Shown piece by piece: positions 57,300-64,000 of a DNA stretch of 64,000 nt. Made by a program: the position numbers and the translations under genes. How positions within the stretch are numbered: the stretch's first letter is position 1; every line of letters starts with the position of its first letter. The notes under the pieces are model-generated. The model ran no database searches and was not told the origin of the DNA. It worked only from the letters and a program-made list of their open reading frames with translations. The DNA comes from Campylobacter sp. CCS1377 (lineage in GTDB: Bacteria > Campylobacterota > Campylobacteria > Campylobacterales > Campylobacteraceae), in assembly GCF_040008265.1 (NCBI RefSeq), contig NZ_CP155620.1, positions 496,001 to 560,000 of the forward strand, in the 5' to 3' direction.

Positions 57300-59696
57300 T
57301 TATTTGATATCGAAGGTAAAAAATTTACTTTTGAAATTATTTTCTATACGCTCGTATTGGTATAAAGCGGGTTCGTAATTTTCAAGTTGATGATACAATA
57401 AGCCTAGTGCTACTCTTGCTTCTTGATTTTGATTATTTTGTAATTTTGCTAGTTCTAAAAGCGCTACCGCTGAATTTGGATTATTGGCTCCTATTGCGGC
57501 TACGGCAGCTAAAAATAAGGTGTTGGAATCTTTAATTTGGTATTCATCTATAAGTATATTATAAAGTGCGTAAGATTCTTGAAATTGTCTTGCAAAAATA
57601 TCCATATAGGCTAAAGCTAAAGTAATACCTTGTGAATTTTCTTTACTGATACTTAATTGATGTTTGAGTTTTTCTCTTTCTTGATTTAAAAGTCCGGTAA
57701 TTTGCATGAGTGTGACATAGTTTTCCAAAACCACACTAGCGCCACCAAATAAAGCGTTATAATCAAGCGAACTATTCTGGAAATAAAGCTGAGCATTTTT
57801 GGCATATTCTTTAATATTTAAATTTGAATTTTGGGAGTTAAAGAATAAAATATTTGCTATGATGTCTTTTGGTAAGGCTTTTTTTAAATTAGCAATTTCA
57901 AGGTCTGATCGATTGTGTAAGTTATTATTTTTAGCAATAATAGCTCTAAAAATAAAATTTAATGGATTTTTGCTTTGATTTTCTTCATCTAAATAAGGTA
58001 GTGTTGCTGCATAGTCGTTATTTGCGAGTAAAATAATATTTCTTGATATTTGAGAATTAAAATTTGAATCAGCATTGATATTTTCTAAAATTTCATTATT
58101 CAATTTTGTGAAGTCTTGTTTTATCATTTTTGCACTCAGTATTGCAAATGCACCAGCGGTATAATTTGTGGGATCTAAATGATAGCTTGTGGTAAAGTAT
58201 TTATACGCTTGATCATAATTTTTTAATTGTGCATAGGATAAGGCAAGATTATAATTTAAAACACTGTGCTCTTTGTGATTTTGAAGTAAATTTTTAAAAG
58301 CTTCATTGGCATCTCTGAGTTTATAATTAAAGGCTTGCATAATGATTTTAGCAAGTTTTGCATTTATTGAAGATAGGGCATTGCCTTTATTTAAATATGA
58401 GTTATTACTTTGCTCATCTTCTAAAAAAGCTGTGGCATTAGCTTTGTTGATATAGTCAAAAGCTTGAGAAGAATCAAAAACTTGATAAGGAGCAAAATAA
58501 AATAAAAGATCGGCTTGGTTATGAAAATCACTTAAGAAGTCTTTTGTAAATTTACTTTGTGCAATGCTTATATTAAAAAGTTCTTTTTTAAGTTCAGTTT
58601 TGATTTTGTAAATGCCTAAAATTTGTGCTTGTTCTGCTTTATTTTTATTACTTATTTTTGTAATAAGATTTTGATACATTCCGGTTTTTAATTCTACTAA
58701 AGAAAGTGCACTTAGAGCTTGATTGCTTAATGCGTCGATTTTTGTAGCACGATCAAGAGCTGGTTTTGCTTTATCCCATTCACCCATTCTTGCATATAAA
58801 AGTCCTAAAGGCAAACTTGCTTCGTAACTTTCTTGTTCTTGTAAATTTGCAATAGCTTGTTTATCTAAATTTATTTGTGCATAAATTTTTGCACCCAAAT
58901 ATTTAGCATTATCTGTGTAAGGTTCAACTTGTGTTTTTTGAAGCATTTGTAGAGACTCTAGATAATAACCCTTGTAATAGTTAATTAAACTTAAATAATA
59001 ATTAAAAAGCTTAGAATCTCCCTCATTAGATAAATACACATAAGCTAAATCAATATAATATTGAAAGAGTTTCTCATTACCTAAATGCAAAGCACAAACA
59101 GCTGCATTGATGGCTGCCACAGTTTGATTTTCTTTACTCGCAATGGCTTTTTTAAAGCTTTCAAGTGCTAGTGCGTAATTAGCTTGTTTCATTTGAGAAA
59201 CACCTAAATTGTAGTTTGAAATGGCTTCACTATAAACTGCAATTTGTTCATATACTTTTAAAGCTTGTTCGATTTCTCCTTTAAGGTAAAGGGCGTTTGC
59301 TTTTTGCACCATATCTTCGATTTTTTGCATTTCAAATTTGGCAGAAAAATTATCTTTCGGAATTTGGGCTTGTGGGGTCGTTAAGACAATTTTAGAACTT
59401 TCTTCTTTGTTTCCAAAAAAGAGATAGAAAACAAAAATAAGTAATGCTATTAACACTACACATAAAATGCTTAATAAAACAATAAATTTTTTCCCTTTAA
59501 GCCACGAATTATTGGTTTTTTGCTCCTCAAAAGTAGCTTGATGAGTTTCGTTGTTGTTTTGAGCACCTTCTTCGTTTTTTCCAAGTTCAAACATTTCTTC
59601 TTGTTCATCAAGATTTGAATTTTCAACGGTTTGATTGAGGTTTTCTTGTTCGTTTTGTTTGCTATCATCTTCTTTGAGAATAATTTCTTCTGCCAT
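57300..59696 (-). CDS. Large TPR-repeat membrane protein
   Basis: 798 residues. The acidic cytoplasmic N-terminus (1-65) is followed by one membrane helix (about 70-92, FIVLLSILCVVLIALLIFVFYLFF), then TPR repeats to the C-terminus (e.g. ALKVYEQIAVYSEAISNYNLGVSQMKQ, SVLNYNLALSYAQLKNYDQAYKYF). It corresponds to Cj0390 by position, a protein I recall being linked to flagellar assembly; not verified. Convergent with the sigma-28 gene and upstream of serS in one run. Confidence 0.85.
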   Translation of the reverse strand: MAEEIILKEDDSKQNEQENLNQTVENSNLDEQEEMFELGKNEEGAQNNNETHQATFEEQKTNNSWLKGKKFIVLLSILCVVLIALLIFVFYLFFGNKEESSKIVLTTPQAQIPKDNFSAKFEMQKIEDMVQKANALYLKGEIEQALKVYEQIAVYSEAISNYNLGVSQMKQANYALALESFKKAIASKENQTVAAINAAVCALHLGNEKLFQYYIDLAYVYLSNEGDSKLFNYYLSLINYYKGYYLESLQMLQKTQVEPYTDNAKYLGAKIYAQINLDKQAIANLQEQESYEASLPLGLLYARMGEWDKAKPALDRATKIDALSNQALSALSLVELKTGMYQNLITKISNKNKAEQAQILGIYKIKTELKKELFNISIAQSKFTKDFLSDFHNQADLLFYFAPYQVFDSSQAFDYINKANATAFLEDEQSNNSYLNKGNALSSINAKLAKIIMQAFNYKLRDANEAFKNLLQNHKEHSVLNYNLALSYAQLKNYDQAYKYFTTSYHLDPTNYTAGAFAILSAKMIKQDFTKLNNEILENINADSNFNSQISRNIILLANNDYAATLPYLDEENQSKNPLNFIFRAIIAKNNNLHNRSDLEIANLKKALPKDIIANILFFNSQNSNLNIKEYAKNAQLYFQNSSLDYNALFGGASVVLENYVTLMQITGLLNQEREKLKHQLSISKENSQGITLALAYMDIFARQFQESYALYNILIDEYQIKDSNTLFLAAVAAIGANNPNSAVALLELAKLQNNQNQEARVALGLLYHQLENYEPALYQYERIENNFKSKFFTFDIK

Positions 59697-59705
59697 GGTT
59701 TTTAC

Positions 59706-60941
59706 CTATAGATATTTTTTAAGTACATCGGGGATAGTGATTTTACCTTCTTTGTCTTGATAATTTTCCATAATTGCTACTAAAGTTCTACCAACTGCTA
59801 AAGAAGAGCCGTTTAGAGTATGCACGAGTTCATTTTTACCTTTTTCGTTTTTATAGCGAATTTTTGCACGCCTTGCTTGAAAATCACGACAATTTGAAAC
59901 AGAACTAATCTCGCGGTATTTATTCTGCGATGGTATCCATACTTCAAGGTCTATTGTTTTTGCTGCACTAAAGCCTAAATCACCAGTGCAAAGCATCAAA
60001 TGTCTGTGTGCTAAACCTAATGAGCTTAGCAAATCACTCGCGCATTCTACCATCTCATTAAAAACGCTATCACTTTGTTCGGGTTTTGTAATGCTTACAA
60101 GCTCAACTTTTTCAAATTGGTGTTGGCGGATAATGCCCCTTGTATCGCGTCCCGCGCTTCCTGCTTCTTTTCTAAAACAAGCACTATAACAAGTCATTTT
60201 TATAGGCAAACTTTCGCTTGTTAAGATTTCACTACTATAAAGATTTGTCACAGGAATTTCAGAAGTGGAGATAAGATATAAATCTTCATCTTTGACCTTA
60301 TACATATCATCTTTAAATTTAGGAAGTTGTCCAGTGCCAAACATTGTTTCGCTATTTACTAAAAAAGGTACATTGACAAATTCAAAACCACGACTTCTAT
60401 TAAAATCAATCATATAATTTACCAAAGCGCGACTAAGCAAAGCACCTTCATTTTTAAGTACGCAAAAACGACTTTGTGAAATTTTAACCCCACGCACAAA
60501 ATCAAGCCAATTTAAACTTTCACCCAAATCATGATGCTCTTTTGGGGTAAAATCAAATTGAGGAGGCGTTAAAACCTTTTTGATTTCAACATTTTCATCT
60601 TCATCTTCGCCCACAGGAACACACTCATCAGGGATGTTTGGAATAGTACTTGCAATTTTTTCTAGTTTATTTTCTAAATCACTCACTATTTTGTTTTGCT
60701 CATTGATTTTAATCTTATTTTCGCTTAATTTCGCTTTTAAGCTTTCTTTGTCATCTGTGCTAGCAAGCTCTTTGCTAAATTTATTTTGAAAGGCTTGAAA
60801 TTCTTCTAATATAGCTCTTTCTTTTTTTAAAAGAACAAAAATATCATTCAATTCTTTTAATAATTTTTCATCCACTTTTTTTGTTTTTAATTTTTTTGCA
60901 ATTTCTTCAAAATTGTTTTGTAAATTTTTTAAATCCAACAT
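59706..60941 (-). CDS. serS: Seryl-tRNA synthetase
   Basis: Class II synthetase of 411 residues from ATG 60941 with GGAGAATTG upstream. N-terminal coiled-coil arm (residues 5-100), motif 2 [26 protein letters not shown] and motif 3 [17 protein letters not shown]. Runs with trpS, aroK and der on the minus strand. Confidence 0.97.
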   Translation of the reverse strand: MLDLKNLQNNFEEIAKKLKTKKVDEKLLKELNDIFVLLKKERAILEEFQAFQNKFSKELASTDDKESLKAKLSENKIKINEQNKIVSDLENKLEKIASTIPNIPDECVPVGEDEDENVEIKKVLTPPQFDFTPKEHHDLGESLNWLDFVRGVKISQSRFCVLKNEGALLSRALVNYMIDFNRSRGFEFVNVPFLVNSETMFGTGQLPKFKDDMYKVKDEDLYLISTSEIPVTNLYSSEILTSESLPIKMTCYSACFRKEAGSAGRDTRGIIRQHQFEKVELVSITKPEQSDSVFNEMVECASDLLSSLGLAHRHLMLCTGDLGFSAAKTIDLEVWIPSQNKYREISSVSNCRDFQARRAKIRYKNEKGKNELVHTLNGSSLAVGRTLVAIMENYQDKEGKITIPDVLKKYL

Positions 60942-60952
60942 CAATTCTCCTT

Positions 60953-61912
60953 TTATAATCCTATTTTATCATAAATTTTTTGCATAGTTTTTTGTGCTTG
61001 TTCTTTTGCTTTTTTTGCGCCCATTTGCAAAACATCATCGATTTCATGAGGATTTGATAGTAATCTTTCGTATTCTTTTTTAGCATCATTAAAATAGGTA
61101 CTGATTAATTCATTTAAATACATTTTAAAATGCCCATAGCCTTCGCCACCCTTTTCATAACGATCTTGCAAAGCTTTTTGCTCGCTTTCATTTAAGAATA
61201 ATTTTGCGATTTTAAATACATTGCAATTTTGCCAGTCTTTTGGCTCTTCTAAAGCAGTACTATTGGTTACTATGGATGAAATTTGTTTTTTTAAAATTTT
61301 TTCTGTGGCAAAAATATCAATGGTATTTTGATAAGATTTACTCATTTTAGCCCCGTCAGTTCCTACTACAACAGCTACTTCTTCATTTACCTTAGCTTGA
61401 GGTAGGGTAAAAATTTCACCCCATTCATTATTGACTTTTAAAGCTATATCGCGTGCGATTTCAACATGCTGAATTTGATCTTTTCCAACCGGAACAATTT
61501 GCGTATTAAAAAGTAAAATATCAGCCGCCATCAAAACAGGATAAGAAAAAAGTCCATGAGAAGCATTTAGGCCTTTGGCTATTTTATCTTTATAACTATG
61601 TGCGCGTTCTAATAAACCCATAGGTGTAAATTGTGACAAGATCCAGTAAAGCTCCACTATCTCCTTAACATCGCTTTGAAGCCAAAATACACTTTTATTA
61701 GGATCTATACCAAGACTCAAAAAAGCTGCCGCGGCTTTTAGTGAATTTTGTTTTAATTTCTCGCCATCTTGACTTGAAGTCATAGCATGATAATTTGCAA
61801 TAAACATAAACATTTCATTTTCATTTTGTGCTTCAATCATTTGCTTTATAGCACCAAAATAATTGCCTATATGTAAATCCCCACTAGGCTGAAGTCCTGT
61901 TAATACTCTCAT
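60953..61912 (-). CDS. trpS: Tryptophanyl-tRNA synthetase
   Basis: Class I synthetase, 319 residues. [18 protein letters not shown] contains HIGH (HIGN here) and [12 protein letters not shown] is KMSKS. Ends with the helical anticodon domain. Overlaps the end of aroK by ATGA and precedes serS by 11 bases. Confidence 0.97.
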   Translation of the reverse strand: MRVLTGLQPSGDLHIGNYFGAIKQMIEAQNENEMFMFIANYHAMTSSQDGEKLKQNSLKAAAAFLSLGIDPNKSVFWLQSDVKEIVELYWILSQFTPMGLLERAHSYKDKIAKGLNASHGLFSYPVLMAADILLFNTQIVPVGKDQIQHVEIARDIALKVNNEWGEIFTLPQAKVNEEVAVVVGTDGAKMSKSYQNTIDIFATEKILKKQISSIVTNSTALEEPKDWQNCNVFKIAKLFLNESEQKALQDRYEKGGEGYGHFKMYLNELISTYFNDAKKEYERLLSNPHEIDDVLQMGAKKAKEQAQKTMQKIYDKIGL

Positions 61913-62403
61913 GATATTACCTTTTTTATTTCTTTTATAAGTTCATCAATACTTTTATTTTCTACATTTAGCACTAAATTTGCTTTACTTTCGTAAATTT
62001 TTAATCTTTCATTATATAATTTTTTTGCTTTATTTTCATCTTTAAACAAAGGTCTTTTAGCAAGTTCATCTTTGCTTAAGCGTTTTTGCAAATATAAAAA
62101 AGAAGCCTTTAAATACACACAAAAGCCTATTTTTTCAAAATCTAAAACATTTACAAATCCTCCGCCGCTTGCTATGGAAGCACCTTTGCAAGAACAAAAA
62201 AAATCTGCCATTTTTTGCTCTTCTTTTCTAAAAAATTCCTCACCTTTTTCTTTAAAAATTTCTACAATTTTTTGATTAAATTTAGCTTCAATTAAATCAT
62301 CGCTATCTAAAAAAACAAGATCATTTTCTCTAGCAAAAGCCTTTGCAATAGTGCTCTTACCGCTACCCATAAAGCCTGTAAAAATGATATTTTTATTCAT
62401 CAT
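61909..62403 (-). CDS. aroK: Shikimate kinase
   Basis: AroK phosphorylates shikimate on the way to chorismate, the substrate of MqnA. From the first of two tandem ATGs (62403) it has 164 residues. P-loop [13 protein letters not shown], shikimate-binding DSDDLIE and SGGGFV, and the lid Arg in [12 protein letters not shown] are visible. The start lies inside the der gene end; 62400 is an equally good start. Confidence 0.94.
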   Translation of the reverse strand: MMNKNIIFTGFMGSGKSTIAKAFARENDLVFLDSDDLIEAKFNQKIVEIFKEKGEEFFRKEEQKMADFFCSCKGASIASGGGFVNVLDFEKIGFCVYLKASFLYLQKRLSKDELAKRPLFKDENKAKKLYNERLKIYESKANLVLNVENKSIDELIKEIKKVIS

Positions 62404-63772
62404 TATCTTTGTTGCCTTTTTTGCGTGAAGCAATGATTAAAGGAACACCTTCAAAATTAAATTTCTTTCTGATTTGGTTTTGTAAATATCTTTTATAGCT
62501 AAAATGCAAAACCTTGGGGCGATTCATAATAAGAGCAATTTTTGGTGGTGCTAAGTCATATTGTACTGCATAATAAATTTTTACTAATTTTCCATAATCA
62601 TGTGGTAAAGGATGTGCTTTTGTAGCTTGGGCTATCAAATCATTAAGTTTTGAAGTTGGGATTTTTTGCGTGAAATTTTCAAAAACTTCTAAAATTTTAT
62701 CAAGCAATACATGTACTCTTTTTCCGCTTAAAGCTGAAACGCTAATAATAGGTGCATAAGCTAGGAATTTAAAACGATCCAGTTTTAATTCTTTTACTAC
62801 TTTGTCAAATTCAAACTCGGTTTTATCCCATTTATTAAGCACAATAATAACGCCTAAATAATGCTTTGCCACAAGTCCGGCTATTCTTTCGTCTAATTCA
62901 TTAAAACCTTCATTAGCATCTAAAACTAAAAGTGCGATTTGGGATTTTTCTAAAATTTTTTCTGTTCTATTGAGTGCAAAGCGTTCAAGTCCTTGAATTT
63001 TACCGCGTTTTCTAATGCCTGCGGTATCTACAAATTCTATCATTTTATCTTTATGGATAATGCTTTCATTTACAGGATCAATAGTTGTGCCAGCAATGCT
63101 ACTTACTACACTTCTTTCCTCTTTTACTAAAGCATTTAAAAGGCTCGATTTTCCTACATTTACACGCCCTACAATACCTACTCTTATGTGATTTTGATCG
63201 ACTTCTTTAAAATTAAATTCTTTTCCTTCTTCATAATGCTCTAAAAAATCTTCTAAATTCTCTTCTTCATCAGCGATTAAAAACTGCTCATCTAAAAATT
63301 TTTCAAGCCAAATATAAAGTTCATCAAGTCCGACATTATGCGTAACAGAAAGATTAAAAATCTCTTTTACTCCAAAATTTGCAAATTCCCACGCTCTTTC
63401 TTCATCTTTTTTGTTGTCTACTTTATTAATCACTAAGGCAATAGGCTTTCCTAATTTTTTTAAAGAATAAAAAAAATGTCTATCTTCATCATCGGGAGCT
63501 AATTTTCCATCGACTAAATAAAGGATAATATCGCTTTCTTTGGCGACTTTTAAAGTATTTTTTTTAACATTTTTAAAAAGCTCATCACTTTCATCAAGTC
63601 CGCCACTATCTATAAGCAAGGCTTTTTTGTCATTAATTTGCACTTCTGTTTTATTTGTATCTCTTGTGGTGCCTGAAATTTCACTTGTAATGGCTATTCT
63701 TTGTTTTGCTATTCTATTAAAAAGGCTTGATTTTCCCACATTTGGTTTGCCTATAAGTATAATGCTTTGCAT
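62393..63772 (-). CDS. der: Ribosome-associated GTPase Der (EngA)
   Basis: Two tandem G domains for 50S subunit assembly. 459 residues: G-domain 1 with [16 protein letters not shown] and NKVD; G-domain 2 with [16 protein letters not shown] and NKWD; C-terminal KH-like domain ([14 protein letters not shown] pattern). Ends overlapping aroK. First gene of the minus-strand der-aroK-trpS-serS run. Confidence 0.97.
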   Translation of the reverse strand: MQSIILIGKPNVGKSSLFNRIAKQRIAITSEISGTTRDTNKTEVQINDKKALLIDSGGLDESDELFKNVKKNTLKVAKESDIILYLVDGKLAPDDEDRHFFYSLKKLGKPIALVINKVDNKKDEERAWEFANFGVKEIFNLSVTHNVGLDELYIWLEKFLDEQFLIADEEENLEDFLEHYEEGKEFNFKEVDQNHIRVGIVGRVNVGKSSLLNALVKEERSVVSSIAGTTIDPVNESIIHKDKMIEFVDTAGIRKRGKIQGLERFALNRTEKILEKSQIALLVLDANEGFNELDERIAGLVAKHYLGVIIVLNKWDKTEFEFDKVVKELKLDRFKFLAYAPIISVSALSGKRVHVLLDKILEVFENFTQKIPTSKLNDLIAQATKAHPLPHDYGKLVKIYYAVQYDLAPPKIALIMNRPKVLHFSYKRYLQNQIRKKFNFEGVPLIIASRKKGNKDNDE

Positions 63773-63874
63773 TTTTATCCTAAATTATATTTTTAAAGAA
63801 AAATTATATAAAATTTGCCTTAAAATTAAGCAAAAAAAGACTAGAATTAGCCAGAATTTAATCAAGGAAAAAAG

Positions 63875-64000
63875 ATGCTTAGAGTGATTAAGCATAATTT
63901 GGGAATTTATTTTATGATTTTAGCTTGTCTTGATTTTGCACTAATGGGTGCTTGTGCTAAAATTTTAAGCAAAGAAATGAGTTCAATTGAAATTATGTTT
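63875..64000 (+). CDS. DMT/EamA-type transporter, start only
   Basis: First 42 codons at the window end, RBS AAGGAAAAAAG. The visible part has one hydrophobic helix beginning NLGIYFMILACLDFALMGACAKILSKEMSS, the typical first helix and loop of EamA permeases. It is divergent from der, as Cj0385c in C. jejuni from memory. Confidence 0.7.
   Translation, partial: MLRVIKHNLGIYFMILACLDFALMGACAKILSKEMSSIEIMF

Overview
The window is an AT-rich, densely packed stretch of an epsilonproteobacterial chromosome, almost certainly a thermotolerant Campylobacter. The evidence is gene content and sequence: the tmRNA tag ANNVKFAPAYAKAA, a PorA-type major porin, MapA lipoprotein, CtsG and CtsW competence proteins, FlgP/FlgQ/FlgR, a pseudaminic acid (pse) flagellin-glycan locus and a FrdCAB fumarate reductase. 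Many blocks match C. jejuni neighbourhoods as I remember them, but the blocks are joined in a different order and a glutamate dehydrogenase gene is present. A relative such as the C. lari group is therefore more likely than C. jejuni itself; this is inference.

Layout. 1-1.8 kb: end of a probable pgp1, then tsaD and ctsG. 1.8-7.2 kb (minus strand): compact pse locus pseB-C-F-G-H plus a formyltransferase/acetyltransferase fusion, with two G10 phase-variation tracts. 7.3-14.6 kb: dcd, accBC, a SurA-like chaperone, gltX, a malic enzyme, upp, mqnA. 15-21 kb: gdhA, dnaB, ilvIH, lpxD. 21-31 kb: mapA, ctsW, gyrA, flgPQ, flgR, asd, a YqhA-like protein, hemE, a radical SAM protein and tRNA-Asn. 31-33.7 kb: an accessory island behind the tRNA, holding a frameshifted nuclease-domain gene, an unknown 130-residue protein, a probable type I toxin-antitoxin locus not covered by ordinary ORF calling, and a cluster of short inverted repeats. 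33.8-38 kb: msrPQ, porA, a sigma-54 preceded small gene and a YafQ-type toxin pair. 38-44.4 kb: nusA, miaB, a LPLAT-like gene, a three-gene set with PilM/N/O-like architecture, and a lipoprotein. 44.5-53.6 kb: lgt, frdCAB, two dynamin-like GTPases and a Sel1-like protein. 53.6-64 kb: an AI-2E family permease, ruvB, an unknown acidic protein, ssrA, a sigma-28 preceded gene, a large TPR membrane protein, serS, trpS, aroK, der and the start of a DMT transporter.

How it fits together. Three flagellar inputs converge: the pse enzymes make CMP-sugar precursor for flagellin glycan, FlgR is the sigma-54 activator, and sigma-54 or sigma-28 sites sit before flgP, a 96-codon gene and a 209-codon gene. 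The two most interesting regions are the phase-variable end of the pse locus, where the tracts sit at a domain junction and at a translational-coupling point, and the type I toxin candidate at 33.1 kb.
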